A DNA stretch of 64,000 nucleotides from JAPOKJ01 sp031421635 (GCA_031421635.1 JANOPA010000056.1:33109-97108); one strand, 5' to 3'; shown: positions 33,560 to 43,212, counted from the first letter of the stretch. Notes: generated by a model from the sequence alone, not told the origin. Program-made: numbers and translations.

Positions 33560-34513
33560 ATGAGAATCCTCTTCATTGTTGACCCGCTGCCAAGCTTCAA
33601 GATCTATAAGGACTCCACCTACGCCATGATGGCGGAGGCCCATCACCGTGGGCATCCTATTTACGCCTGCGAAGTAGCAGACCTCAAACTCGACAATGGC
33701 AAGGTCTTTGCTCAGGCAAGTGAGCTGCGCTTGCAGGCTAATCCAGACCTCCATGGTCACGACTGGTATGAGCGAAGTAGCCCACAGGAAACCGAGCTCA
33801 CTCAGTTTGACGCGGTCATCATGCGCAAAGACCCTCCTGTAGATGTCGAGTTTTTGTATGCCACCCATCTTTTACAGCGTGCAAAGGATGCCGGCGCAAA
33901 GATCTACAACGATCCACGGGCGCTACGCGATCACAACGAAAAACTTGCCATTACTGAGTTTCCTCAGTTCACCGCACCTACGCTGGTAAGTCGTGACCCG
34001 AAGGCGCTGCGCGCCTTTGTTCAAGAGCATAAGCAGGCTATTTTTAAGTTGTTGGACGGGATGGGCGGCACCTCCATATTCCAAGCCCGACACGATGATG
34101 CCAATCTTTCCGTGATCATTGAAACCATGAACCAATTTGGCACTCGTTCGGTCATGGCACAACGTTACCTGCCCGAGATCGCGCAAGGCGATAAGCGCAT
34201 TCTGCTGATCGGCGGCCAAGTCGTACCCTTTAGTTTGGCGCGCATCCCCAAGCTCGGTGAATCGCGAGGTAACCTTGCTGCGGGCGGTACTGGCCGTGCG
34301 CAAGCGCTCTCGGCGCGAGATCGCGAGATCGCGGAATACCTTGCGCCTATTTTATGGAAGCGCGGCTTGCTCTTGGTCGGCCTTGATGTGATTGGCGATT
34401 GTCTGACTGAAATCAATGTGACGTCACCCACTTGCTTTCAAGAAATAACTCAGCAAATGGGCTTTAATGTGGCGAGCATGTTCATAGACGCCGTGGAGAA
34501 GGCTAGCCCATGA
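33560..34513 (+). CDS. gshB: Glutathione synthetase
   Basis: 317 residues, the bacterial GshB length. The ATP-grasp enzyme joins gamma-glutamylcysteine and glycine in the cytosol. The opening MRILFIVDPLPSFKIYKDST and the blocks VIMRKDPPVD, FKLLDGMGGTSIF, RYLPEIAQGDKRILLIGG and LTEINVTSPTCFQEI are typical. Its stop overlaps the start of the PTS EIIA gene by ATGA, which couples glutathione synthesis to the regulatory PTS genes, a known order in Betaproteobacteria. Confidence 0.97.
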   Translation: MRILFIVDPLPSFKIYKDSTYAMMAEAHHRGHPIYACEVADLKLDNGKVFAQASELRLQANPDLHGHDWYERSSPQETELTQFDAVIMRKDPPVDVEFLYATHLLQRAKDAGAKIYNDPRALRDHNEKLAITEFPQFTAPTLVSRDPKALRAFVQEHKQAIFKLLDGMGGTSIFQARHDDANLSVIIETMNQFGTRSVMAQRYLPEIAQGDKRILLIGGQVVPFSLARIPKLGESRGNLAAGGTGRAQALSARDREIAEYLAPILWKRGLLLVGLDVIGDCLTEINVTSPTCFQEITQQMGFNVASMFIDAVEKASP

Positions 34514-34905
34514 TTGGCATTCTCGTCATTTCGCACGAGCCGCTCGGAACTGCTTTGATTAGCTGTACGCGCCATATTTACGGCCGCTTACCGCCCCAGC
34601 TAGCAGCACTCGACGTCATTCCGGACGAAGACACCGCCGAAGCCTCAGTTGCCGCGCGACAGCTCTATGCGCGCATTAGCGACGGCTCCGGCGTCTTGGT
34701 ACTGACCGATATTTATGGCGCCACGCCGTCGCGCATCGCTGCCAAATTTGCTGACCCTTACCGTTGCGTAGTCATTGCCGGGGCCAATCTACCCATGCTC
34801 TTAAAGGCTATCAATTACCGCAAGGGTCGAGACCTCGAAGAGCTTGCGGACCTGATCATGCCTGCCGCCAAAGAGGCCATCATGCCCATTACCGAGTCCA
34901 CGTGA
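34510..34905 (+). CDS. PTS system EIIA component, mannose/fructose type
   Basis: 131 residues. The opening MIGILVISHEPLGTALI carries the phosphorylated His9. VLVLTDIYGATPSRIA is the second family block. It accepts phosphate from HPr. No EIIB or EIIC gene is nearby, so it probably has a regulatory role, as described for such incomplete PTS systems in Betaproteobacteria. Start overlaps gshB; HPr begins one base after its stop. Confidence 0.93.
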   Translation: MIGILVISHEPLGTALISCTRHIYGRLPPQLAALDVIPDEDTAEASVAARQLYARISDGSGVLVLTDIYGATPSRIAAKFADPYRCVVIAGANLPMLLKAINYRKGRDLEELADLIMPAAKEAIMPITEST

Positions 34906-34906
34906 A

Positions 34907-35179
34907 ATGCTTCAAGAAGAAATTACCATCGTCAATAAATTGGGACTACATGCCCGACCGTCTGCCAAGCTTACCCAAGTGGCCACTCAGTTCAAAAGCG
35001 AAGTGTGGTTGACCAAGAAGGGACGACGCATTAATGGTAAGAGCATCATGGGCGTCATGATGTTGGCAGCCGGGAAGGGCACGCCTCTCCTTGTAGAAAC
35101 GAACGGGGCAGACGAAGCGGACGCCTTAGCTGCGATTCGAGACCTGATTAATTCAGGCTTCGGGGAGGAGCTTGGCTAG
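34907..35179 (+). CDS. HPr phosphocarrier protein
   Basis: 90 residues. His15 in NKLGLHARPSAKL is the phosphorylation site that takes phosphate from enzyme I, and Ser46 in GKSIMGVMML is at the HPr-kinase position. Cytosolic. The TAG stop shares a base with the GTG start of ptsI, so the two are tightly coupled. Confidence 0.96.
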   Translation: MLQEEITIVNKLGLHARPSAKLTQVATQFKSEVWLTKKGRRINGKSIMGVMMLAAGKGTPLLVETNGADEADALAAIRDLINSGFGEELG

Positions 35180-36918
35180 TGTTTAGCGTGCATGGCACCC
35201 CTCTAGGCGGCGGCATCGTCATTGGTCGCGCCCGCAAGCTGGCCTCGCGATTACGTGATGTGCAACGCTATCGCATTGAACCTGAGCAGGTTCAAGAAGA
35301 GGTCAAACGTTTCGTGGCCGCAATTGCGTCGATCAAACAGTCGTTAGTGAAACTGCTCGCGAGCTTGCCAGCAGACGCCCCGACTGAAGCCCGTCCGCTC
35401 ATTGAAATTGAGCAGATGCTTCTGGAAGATCCGATGTTGATCGATTCCGCCAAACGTGCCATCGAAGGGCAGTACTGGAATGCGGAATGGGCGTTTGCCT
35501 CCAATGCACAGTTGCTGGCCGAGCAGTTTGACGACTTTGAAGATGCGTATCTACGCGAGCGTAGCCGTGATGTTCGCCAACTCGCCGAGAAAGTCCTTAA
35601 AGCTCTTGCCTCCGATAATGTCGTCTCGAAGCGCTCGGTTCGCGAGGGTGCAGAACCGCTCATTTTTGTCGCCGAAGACATTGCTCCTGCGGACATGCTC
35701 TCTCTGAAGAACGCCATTGGCTTTGCATTAGATCTAGGTGGGACCACCTCGCATTCCGCCATTCTTGCGCGCTCGATGAATGTTCCAACCGTGGTGGGTT
35801 TGCATCACGCCAGCGAGTTGATTAAAGATGAAGATTGGCTCATTTTGGACGGCGATGCGGGTGTGGTCATCGTGGCGCCAGATGAGACCATCCTTCAGCA
35901 ATATCGACATCGCCAGGCTGCCGGCGATTTGGAGCGAGAGAAGCTCAAGCGCTTGACTCATGTGCCTGCCGTCACGCTGGATGGACTGCCGATTACGCTG
36001 CTCGCGAATATTGAACTTCCTGAAGAGGCGGAGCCTGCCCGAGCAGCTGGCGCTCAAGGCATAGGGTTATTTCGCTCCGAGTTCTTGTTCATGAATCGTC
36101 GTGAGTTCCCTAATGAAGAGGAACAGTTCGAGGCGTATCGGAAAGCAGTGGTCGCGATGAAAGGCCATCACGTCACGATTCGTACTCTCGACATTGGTGC
36201 CGACAAAACCCTCGACTCCCTGGCCCCAGTGGTTGCACCCAATCCCGCCTTGGGCTTGAGGGCCATTCGCTATAGTTTGGCGGAGCCCGAAGTATTTCTG
36301 GTGCAACTGCGGGCCATGCTGAGAGCCTCGGCGTTTGGATCCTTACAAATACTCATTCCAATGCTCTCCCACGTGCATGAGTTGACGGAAACGTTTCGCT
36401 ATCTGGATTTGGCAAAGTCCCAGCTTAAGGAGCGAGGCATTGCTTTCGATGACAAAATCAAGGTCGGCGGGATGATCGAGATTCCCGCGGCCGCTCTGGT
36501 GATTGACGTCTTCATGAAGCGACTGGATTTTGTCTCAATTGGCACCAATGATTTGATTCAATACACTTTGGCCATTGATCGAACCGATCAAGAAGTGGCC
36601 TCCTTGTATGACCCAATTCACCCGGCCGTTCTTCGATTGATTGCCATGACCATCCAAGCGGGCAGGCGCGCCGGAAAGCCCGTCGCGGTCTGCGGAGAAA
36701 TGGCCGGTGACCCAGACTTAACCCGACTATTGATCGGTATGGGCCTGACCGAATTCTCAATGCATCCAGCAAGCCTGTTACGTGTCAAGCAAGAGGTGTT
36801 GTTAGCCGACGCAGGTAAGCTCGTGCTGCCCGTGAAAAAATTGCTTTTAGCCGACGATCCAGAAAGAGTCCGTGCTCAGTTCGAGCGCATCGCTCGTGTG
36901 GATGGCAATTTCCTATGA
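35179..36918 (+). CDS. ptsI: Phosphoenolpyruvate-protein phosphotransferase (enzyme I)
   Basis: 579 residues. The GTG start at 35179 overlaps the HPr stop and gives a normal N terminus (FSVHGTPLGGGIVIGRA). His192 in GGTTSHSAILAR is the phosphorylated residue. The PEP-binding domain has GLFRSEFLFM, SIGTNDLIQY and the C-terminal VCGEMAGDP with its active-site Cys. It feeds phosphate from PEP to HPr and EIIA. The stop overlaps metX by ATGA. Confidence 0.97.
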   Translation: MFSVHGTPLGGGIVIGRARKLASRLRDVQRYRIEPEQVQEEVKRFVAAIASIKQSLVKLLASLPADAPTEARPLIEIEQMLLEDPMLIDSAKRAIEGQYWNAEWAFASNAQLLAEQFDDFEDAYLRERSRDVRQLAEKVLKALASDNVVSKRSVREGAEPLIFVAEDIAPADMLSLKNAIGFALDLGGTTSHSAILARSMNVPTVVGLHHASELIKDEDWLILDGDAGVVIVAPDETILQQYRHRQAAGDLEREKLKRLTHVPAVTLDGLPITLLANIELPEEAEPARAAGAQGIGLFRSEFLFMNRREFPNEEEQFEAYRKAVVAMKGHHVTIRTLDIGADKTLDSLAPVVAPNPALGLRAIRYSLAEPEVFLVQLRAMLRASAFGSLQILIPMLSHVHELTETFRYLDLAKSQLKERGIAFDDKIKVGGMIEIPAAALVIDVFMKRLDFVSIGTNDLIQYTLAIDRTDQEVASLYDPIHPAVLRLIAMTIQAGRRAGKPVAVCGEMAGDPDLTRLLIGMGLTEFSMHPASLLRVKQEVLLADAGKLVLPVKKLLLADDPERVRAQFERIARVDGNFL

Positions 36919-38087
36919 GCAATAGCGCGCCGGGATCGATTGGCATAGTTCAAGCGCAGAGCATGCATTTTGCGACGCCGATGGCCATGAGTAATGGCCA
37001 GCACTTTGGGCCGTATGATTTAGCGTTCGAGACCTATGGCACGCTCAATGACACCAAAAGCAATGCCGTCCTGATCTGCCATGCACTCAATGCCTCACAT
37101 CATGTGGCCGGCGTGTACCAGGACGACCCAAAAAACTTGGGTTGGTGGGACAACATGGTCGGCCCCGGTAAGCCCGTGGACACCGACCGGTTTTTCGTCA
37201 TCGGTGTCAATAATCTCGGGAGTTGTTTTGGCTCAACCGGCCCACACTCGTTGTCACCAGATACTCGCAGGCCATATGGGCCGGATTTTCCAGTAGTGAC
37301 GGTCGAAGATTGGGTCAACGCCCAGGCCCGCCTTGCGGACGGCTTAGGCATTGATTGTTTCGCCGCCGTGATGGGCGGTAGCCTTGGCGGCATGCAGGCA
37401 CTAGCCTGGAGTTATCTCTATCCCGAGCGGATTGCCCATAGCGTGGTGATAGCCTCCGCACCGAAGTTATCTGCCCAAAATATTGCTTTCAATGAAGTAG
37501 CGCGTCGAGCCATCACCACCGACCCGCAATTTCATGGCGGTCGCTTTTACGATCACGGTGTTGTGCCTTCGCGCGGCTTAGAAGTGGCGCGAATGATTGG
37601 TCATATTACTTATCTCTCTGACGACGTCATGGCCGAGCGCTTTGGCCGGTCCTTAAAAAATGCCGACTACAGTTTTTCACTCACGGGGGTCGATTTCGAG
37701 ATCGAATCGTACCTCCGCTATCAAGGCGAAAAGTTTGCCGGTTACTTCGACGCCAATACCTATCTCTTGATTACCCGTGCCTTGGATTACTACGACCCTG
37801 CTCGCCAACATGGCCATCATTTGGCACGCGCACTCGAAAACGCCAAGGCGGATTTTTTGCTCGTGTCGTTCACCACCGATTGGCGCTTTGCGCCCGAGCG
37901 ATCACGTGAAATTGTCCAGGCGCTTTTGGCCAACCGCAGACAAGTGACCTACGCCGAAATTGACGCGCCTCATGGGCACGATGCTTTTCTCTTGGAAAAC
38001 CCTCAATACCTGAAAGTGGTGGCTAGTTATTTTGATCGCATCTTTGAGCGCTTGCTTGGCGCTGCTATCAAAGAGGTGCCAAAATGA
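36915..38087 (+). CDS. metX: Homoserine O-acyltransferase MetX
   Basis: 390 residues. An alpha/beta-hydrolase fold with nucleophile Ser156 in GGSLGGMQAL. The downstream SFTTDWRFAPE and APHGHDAF blocks supply the catalytic Asp and His. It activates homoserine with an acyl group in methionine synthesis. Many betaproteobacterial homologues use succinyl-CoA (MetXS) rather than acetyl-CoA, but the sequence alone does not let me decide. Overlaps ptsI before and metW after. Confidence 0.95.
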   Translation: MSNSAPGSIGIVQAQSMHFATPMAMSNGQHFGPYDLAFETYGTLNDTKSNAVLICHALNASHHVAGVYQDDPKNLGWWDNMVGPGKPVDTDRFFVIGVNNLGSCFGSTGPHSLSPDTRRPYGPDFPVVTVEDWVNAQARLADGLGIDCFAAVMGGSLGGMQALAWSYLYPERIAHSVVIASAPKLSAQNIAFNEVARRAITTDPQFHGGRFYDHGVVPSRGLEVARMIGHITYLSDDVMAERFGRSLKNADYSFSLTGVDFEIESYLRYQGEKFAGYFDANTYLLITRALDYYDPARQHGHHLARALENAKADFLLVSFTTDWRFAPERSREIVQALLANRRQVTYAEIDAPHGHDAFLLENPQYLKVVASYFDRIFERLLGAAIKEVPK

Positions 38088-38704
38088 GCGTCAGCACTTT
38101 GTCCAACGTATCGCCAACTCCAGACTTGCGTAATGATCTCGCCCTGATTGCGAGTTGGATACCTCAGGGCTCGCGCGTGCTCGACCTCGGATGTGGGGAT
38201 GGCGATCTCTTGGCTTATCTGAAAGCGAAAAAGGCCTGCGAAGGTTACGGTGTCGAAATTGATGATGTGCAATTGCTGGCCTGTATGAAGCGTGGCGTGT
38301 CCGTCATCCAGCGCAACATTGAAGACGGCTTAGAGTTGTTCGGTCAGAAGCAGTTTGACGTGGTGGTGTTGTCCATGGCGATTCAAGCAACCAAGCGCAC
38401 AGAGAATGTCTTGCGAGAAATCTGCGAGGTGGGGCGCGAGGCAATCGTCTCCTTTCCCAATTTCGGACATTGGAGTCATGCTTGGTCGATTCTGATGGGC
38501 CGCATGCCAGTCTCTCGCGAAATGCCTTATCAATGGTATGACACCCCGAATCTACATCTGTCGACGCCGAGAGATTTCGAGATTCTTGCGAACCGCCTAG
38601 GTTTGGTCATTGTTCAAAAAGCCCTGCTCAAAGAGGGCAGAGAAATTCGTGGCCTCGCCGGGATGCGTGCAACCCAGGCAATTTATCGGTTGCGTCTGCG
38701 CTAA
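38084..38704 (+). CDS. metW: Methionine biosynthesis protein MetW
   Basis: 206 residues. A class I methyltransferase fold with GSRVLDLGCGDGDLLAYL as the AdoMet site and the FPNFGHWSHAWSILMGRMP block typical of MetW, which works with MetX in methionine synthesis. It overlaps the metX stop by ATGA. Likely a partner or activator of MetX, not a classic methyltransferase; this is from the family, not shown here. Confidence 0.95.
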   Translation: MSVSTLSNVSPTPDLRNDLALIASWIPQGSRVLDLGCGDGDLLAYLKAKKACEGYGVEIDDVQLLACMKRGVSVIQRNIEDGLELFGQKQFDVVVLSMAIQATKRTENVLREICEVGREAIVSFPNFGHWSHAWSILMGRMPVSREMPYQWYDTPNLHLSTPRDFEILANRLGLVIVQKALLKEGREIRGLAGMRATQAIYRLRLR

Positions 38705-38723
38705 GTTCGAGCAAAATACGGTT

Positions 38724-39230
38724 ATGGAATCTCCTCACCATTCCTTACTCAGCCAAACCCAGATCGAGATCAACCATCTGCGTGCCAGTGTTTTGCGGCG
38801 CACGGTTTGGCTTCTTGGCTTTTCAGGGCTCGTGCCGTTTGTAGGCTTGACCATCGCCTTTCTCGCTATGGAGCCGAGTGCCCGGCCGATGTTAGCGCAA
38901 GCCATGATGCTCTACGCGGTGTGCATCATTAGTTTCCTGGGCGGCATCCACTGGGGCATTGCCTTGGTATTTCACGAGCTGCCCGTGGTTTATGTGGCCT
39001 CCTCGCTAGTGTGGAGCGTATTGCCGGCATTGATGGCTTGGCCTCTGAGTTTGATGCCGCTGTCCCTAGCTCTACCCTGGGCGGCCGTGGCCTTGTTGTT
39101 CATTCTTGCGGTGGACTTGCGGCTGAATAAGCATTACCCAATCCCCCATTGGTTTAACACCCTACGTTCAATCTTGAGCGTTGTGGCTTGTGTTTGCCTA
39201 CTTCTTACTTGGGCCGTGCTTGCTCCTTAG
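38724..39230 (+). CDS. DUF3429 family inner-membrane protein
   Basis: 168 residues from ATG 38724; an in-frame extension upstream runs inside metW and is not credible. Five hydrophobic helices (for example ISFLGGIHWGIAL, the conserved GGIHWG signature). The family function is unknown, but members often lie next to metW or methyltransferase genes. Same strand, 19 nt after metW, so possibly the last part of the same operon. Confidence 0.83.
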   Translation: MESPHHSLLSQTQIEINHLRASVLRRTVWLLGFSGLVPFVGLTIAFLAMEPSARPMLAQAMMLYAVCIISFLGGIHWGIALVFHELPVVYVASSLVWSVLPALMAWPLSLMPLSLALPWAAVALLFILAVDLRLNKHYPIPHWFNTLRSILSVVACVCLLLTWAVLAP

Positions 39231-39243
39231 GTGAATTCTAAGC

Positions 39244-40041
39244 ATGACTCAAACGCCCCTTTTATTCGACCATCTGACCTTAAATGCGCGCGACGAGCTA
39301 GACCCTTGTTGTGCGGCTCTCGAGGGCATGGGGTTTGCCCTCACGCCGCCCAGCTATTCGAACATTGGCGCGGTCAATCGTTGTGTTGTGCTCGAAGGCG
39401 CCTATTTGGAGGTGATTGCGATTAACCCACGGGCCGCGCCGCCACGTCGGGAATTGATGCAGCAACCCTTAGGCCTTAACGCCATTGTTTTTCGGGCTGA
39501 GAACGCCGATAGTTGTTATGCCAGTCTTATTGAACAAGGATTTCCTGCCTTACCCGTTCAACCGTTTTCTCGCCGAGCCCAGAACAGCTTAGGAGAGGAG
39601 CATGAGGTGAGTTTTCGGGTGGTTCGGTTTGAGCCCACCTGGGCAGCCGATGCTTTTCCATTCGGTCGGGTCTACTTTTGCGAACATCGGAATGCCGAGG
39701 TGGTCTTCGATCCAGGTCATGTGCGGCACCGGAATGGCTGTCGAGTGTTTTCAGCTTTGACCATTGAGGTGAAGAGTCTCGCTAAACTATCAAGCACGAT
39801 GAGCCTCCTGTTCGGCTCAGCTTGGTCAGGCAATAATTCGCATGCGACACTTCAAACCCAAGCGTCGGACATCCACTTTGTGCAGGCTTCGCGAGATCGA
39901 ATCGCATCGTGCTCGTTCTCGTCCGGAGCCGGTGATTGGGATGCTTCCGGCCGTTCGGGCGGACCCCAGGTGGCCGCACTAGATCCTCGTACCCCACAAG
40001 TTTTTGAAAATCCCTATGGCCGATTCTCTCTCCAAATCTAA
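39244..40041 (+). CDS. VOC-superfamily (glyoxalase-like domain) protein
   Basis: 265 residues. The opening FDHLTLNARDELDPCCAALEGMGFAL and YLEVIAINP fit the Glyoxalase_3-like branch of VOC proteins, with two pseudo-repeats. His and Glu ligands (H10 region, E56 region) could bind metal. The second half (about 165-265) is less regular. It overlaps the next gene by 26 nt. Substrate unknown. Confidence 0.75.
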   Translation: MTQTPLLFDHLTLNARDELDPCCAALEGMGFALTPPSYSNIGAVNRCVVLEGAYLEVIAINPRAAPPRRELMQQPLGLNAIVFRAENADSCYASLIEQGFPALPVQPFSRRAQNSLGEEHEVSFRVVRFEPTWAADAFPFGRVYFCEHRNAEVVFDPGHVRHRNGCRVFSALTIEVKSLAKLSSTMSLLFGSAWSGNNSHATLQTQASDIHFVQASRDRIASCSFSSGAGDWDASGRSGGPQVAALDPRTPQVFENPYGRFSLQI

Positions 40042-41929
40042 GCCCGCCATTTCAGCACGGCTTGCTGAGAACACCGACGCTAGTTCCACGATGACTGGAG
40101 CTGAGGCCTTGGTCAAGATGCTGGAAGCCTTTCAGGTGCGCCATGTGTTCGGCCTGTGTGGCGACACCAGTCTACCGATGTACGACGCCTTCGCAAGGCT
40201 CAAGCCGAACATCACCCATGTGCTCACCCGTGATGAACGGTCGGCAGCCTATATGGCCGATGCCTATGCGCGGGTCAGCGGTACAGTCGGTGTATGCGAA
40301 GGCCCTTCGGGAGGTGGTGCAACCTATCTTTTGCCAGGCGTTGTGGAAGCCAACGAGTCAAGCGTGCCGGTGCTCGCAATGACCTCGGACATCTCCACCA
40401 CTTCGCGGGGCCGGTACACGCTCACCGAGCTGGACCAAGAAAGTTTGTACCGCCCCTTAACGAAATGGAATGCCACCATTTCGCAAGCCGCCGATGTGCC
40501 CCGTCTACTCCGCAAAGCCTTCACTGAAATGACGACGGGTCGGCCTGGTGCGGTACACCTTTGTCTTCCGTTTGATGTGCAAAAGGCAACCTTGCCTGCG
40601 CAGGAAGTCTGGGCCGATGCTAGCCTCAACGCTTATCCTGCATTTGCCACCCAGGCCAGCGCTGCGTCCTTGCAAAAGTTGGCCGACGCGCTGATGAGTT
40701 CGCGTCACCCGGTGATTGTGTGTGGTGGCGGCGTGATTATCTCAGGTGGGCAAAGCGCACTGAAAGCCGTAGCACAAGCTTGCGGCGCTTTGATTGCGAA
40801 CTCGATCAGTGGACTAGGCACCATTAGCCCGAGCGACCCTTTGGCCGTGGGCGTAGTCGGCACCAACGGCGGTAGCCCCGAAACTCGAAAAATAATCCAG
40901 GACGCCGACCTGATATTTTTTGTAGGTTGCCGGGCAGGCTCAGTCACCACCGAAAGGCGACGCGCACCACTTCCTAACCAGCGCATTCTTCACCTAGATG
41001 TTGACCCGACGGTGATCGGCGCCAACTATGAAACTGAAGCGGCTGCAGTCGGCGATGCGCGTCTGTCATTGGAAGCACTGATCGTGTTGCTCGATCAGGC
41101 CAGCGCGACGGCGGCCAACATTGACGGCGAAAGTTTTAAATCAGTCCGACAAAAACAGTTACGACTGCGCGTGTCGGAGTGGGCCGAGTTAAAGCTACAA
41201 AAACGCGCACGCTTTATGGCCTTGGCCCAAGAAGAGTCCACACCCATCAAACCTGAGCGTCTGGTATATGCGCTGAAACAAACGCTTCCGAACGACTGCA
41301 TCGTGGTCGCCGATCCCGGTACGCCTTGCCCGTACTTGTCGGCCTATCTGGAGTTGGAGGCTCCGCTCGGGTCTGACCCAAACGCGCGCCATGCACCTCA
41401 GACCCCTCAAGCAGGTGTTGTAGATCAAGCAGATGACGCACGGGATACAGGCCATACAGTTGCAACTCACGTCACTGGCCCGCGACGGCGCTTTATTACC
41501 AATCGTGCTCATGGTGCCCTGGGGTACGCCATGTCCGCGGCCGTCGGTGCGTGGTTTGCCAGCCCTCAATCAAAAGTCGTCGCCGTGATGGGCGACGGCA
41601 GTTTTGGATTTACCTGCGGTGAACTAGAGACCATCGTTCGATATAAGGTACCCATGACAATGATTGTGGTTTCAAACGCAGTCTTTGGCTGGATCAAGGC
41701 GGGCCAGAAAAGTGGCTTTGGTGAACGCTATTTTTCAGTGGACTTTTCGCGCACAGATCATGCCAAAGTGGCCGAGGCGTTTGGAGTGAAGAGCTGGACG
41801 GTCGACGATCCACGGAGGTTGATCGAGGTTTGCCGGGAGGCGCTTGCCTACCCTGGGCCAACCTTGATCGACGTTATTTGTCAGCCCTTACAGGATGCTG
41901 AGGCGCCGGTGAGTGAGTGGATTGCTTAG
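40016..41929 (+). CDS. Thiamine-diphosphate-dependent enzyme, acetolactate-synthase/benzoylformate-decarboxylase superfamily
   Basis: 637 residues. The N-terminal PYR domain has the catalytic Glu74 (RDERSAAYMADAYAR), a middle domain follows, and the C-terminal PP domain has GDGSF at 526-530 with the following VVSN as the Mg-diphosphate motif. A low-conservation insertion near 450-490 (His/Gln/Asp-rich) lies between the middle and PP domains. The ATG at 40016 is preferred over a TTG 12 nt earlier. It overlaps the VOC gene. Reaction unknown; acetolactate synthase is only one possibility. Confidence 0.85.
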   Translation: MADSLSKSKPAISARLAENTDASSTMTGAEALVKMLEAFQVRHVFGLCGDTSLPMYDAFARLKPNITHVLTRDERSAAYMADAYARVSGTVGVCEGPSGGGATYLLPGVVEANESSVPVLAMTSDISTTSRGRYTLTELDQESLYRPLTKWNATISQAADVPRLLRKAFTEMTTGRPGAVHLCLPFDVQKATLPAQEVWADASLNAYPAFATQASAASLQKLADALMSSRHPVIVCGGGVIISGGQSALKAVAQACGALIANSISGLGTISPSDPLAVGVVGTNGGSPETRKIIQDADLIFFVGCRAGSVTTERRRAPLPNQRILHLDVDPTVIGANYETEAAAVGDARLSLEALIVLLDQASATAANIDGESFKSVRQKQLRLRVSEWAELKLQKRARFMALAQEESTPIKPERLVYALKQTLPNDCIVVADPGTPCPYLSAYLELEAPLGSDPNARHAPQTPQAGVVDQADDARDTGHTVATHVTGPRRRFITNRAHGALGYAMSAAVGAWFASPQSKVVAVMGDGSFGFTCGELETIVRYKVPMTMIVVSNAVFGWIKAGQKSGFGERYFSVDFSRTDHAKVAEAFGVKSWTVDDPRRLIEVCREALAYPGPTLIDVICQPLQDAEAPVSEWIA

Positions 41930-42078
41930 GAATTTGAGAGGGCGTCCTCGCCAGGAAAATCTCCAAAGCACGGTACGGCGTATTAGTTGCTGTCGCCAAA
42001 TCGTTTCGGTCTGGGGTACCTTGTCCTCAAAGTGCTAGTGCTTTGCCTAAACAGATCCTGAACTGCCATTCCTGATTC

Positions 42079-42429
42079 TTAGGGCGCTTGGCTGACAAGC
42101 AGTGCAACCCGTCCTGCTGCCCACGAAATGAGGCAGGCTGCGACCCCTACCACGGGCCACACGCTCATCGATTCACCTCGTAGCATCATAAGCGAACTCA
42201 TGCCAATGGGCAAGACCAGTGCGGGGATCAACGCTACCAAAGCGCGTCCAGGGGATCGATGGCTGCCCGTCCAGCGTACCGCAATGAACGAACCAAGCGC
42301 TAAAGTTCCCCCGGGAACGAGAATGCTTGGAAAGAGCATCGAGTACGGGGTGACAAAGAAAATGCTGAATCCACTCACGGCCGACGCACAGCCGAGTGCA
42401 AATGCAGAGAGCGCAGCTATCGCTCGCAT
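42079..42429 (-). CDS. Small hypothetical membrane protein
   Basis: 116 residues with four hydrophobic segments (about 5-24, 30-50, 62-80 and 90-112). No motif that I recognise. The first segment also looks like a cleavable signal (ALGCASAVSG), with Cys14 not in a good lipobox. Isolated, with a 150-nt gap on one side and 195 nt on the other. Confidence 0.6.
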   Translation of the reverse strand: MRAIAALSAFALGCASAVSGFSIFFVTPYSMLFPSILVPGGTLALGSFIAVRWTGSHRSPGRALVALIPALVLPIGMSSLMMLRGESMSVWPVVGVAACLISWAAGRVALLVSQAP

Positions 42430-42624
42430 GGCTTGTCAAAGCAAACGAGAGTAGATTAAAACCCGATGTTCGGCGCAATTCGTCAGATACGTTTTAACTA
42501 GGTTTTGCATGTTCAGTTGTGGCCGACGATTTTGACGCCTATCAACAGTTGGCGAGCATCCGACGTATTTCGAATTTATACAAAGCTTAAGCACCGCTCG
42601 CGCATCGAAGTCTCGCGCTTAGCT

Positions 42625-43212
42625 TTACTTCGCCCCTTGAGCTTTAGCCACCTCAGCCGCTAACTCAGCCCCCGTCTTGTAATGTGCCACCCGAGCCACC
42701 GTTGTGCGCTTGGTGCGTTGAATGAAGGCATTGGCACCACTGACTTCTTCACCCCAATATTTCTGAGCTAAGGCCACATTTTTCGGGATATCAAGGAAGA
42801 AGGCGTCACGCGAACCTTTGCCGCCAAAGATGTACAACTTGCCGTCAATCATGCGCCAGCTATCGGCGTCGCCACCCCAGGGGATGCCGTACACAATGCC
42901 GTTGGCACAATAGCCGCCAAACTGAGGGATGTATTTCTCGGGCTCTTTATCGAACAGTGCTTTGTGTTCCGCTTTGGAGAAGCGAAAGGTCACGCCCTTG
43001 TAGACCGTCTTGATAGCTGGTGAGCCCACCTTATGAGTGTTCTCTGTGAAGTAGCTGACCACATCATGCCCAAACAGCATGACATGCGCGTCTTCGCCAT
43101 CCTTAATAGCGTTGACCGGTGACAAGCCTTGGCCTGGGCTTTGCGTTACAAAGGGTGCGCAAGCAGCAAGGCTGAGGACAAAAGCAAGCAGAACGATTTT
43201 TTTGAACATCAC
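42625..43212 (-). CDS. YHS-domain lipoprotein
   Basis: 195 residues. A signal peptide (LLAFVLSLAAC) ends in lipobox Cys18. The mature domain has a YHS-like block (LFGHDVVSYFTENTH, then FRFSKAEHKALFDKEPEKYIPQFGGYCANGI), as in periplasmic metal-binding or heavy-metal proteins. The function is unknown. It is followed by nothing on its strand and lies 77 nt downstream of the icmF 3' end. Confidence 0.83.
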   Translation of the reverse strand: MMFKKIVLLAFVLSLAACAPFVTQSPGQGLSPVNAIKDGEDAHVMLFGHDVVSYFTENTHKVGSPAIKTVYKGVTFRFSKAEHKALFDKEPEKYIPQFGGYCANGIVYGIPWGGDADSWRMIDGKLYIFGGKGSRDAFFLDIPKNVALAQKYWGEEVSGANAFIQRTKRTTVARVAHYKTGAELAAEVAKAQGAK

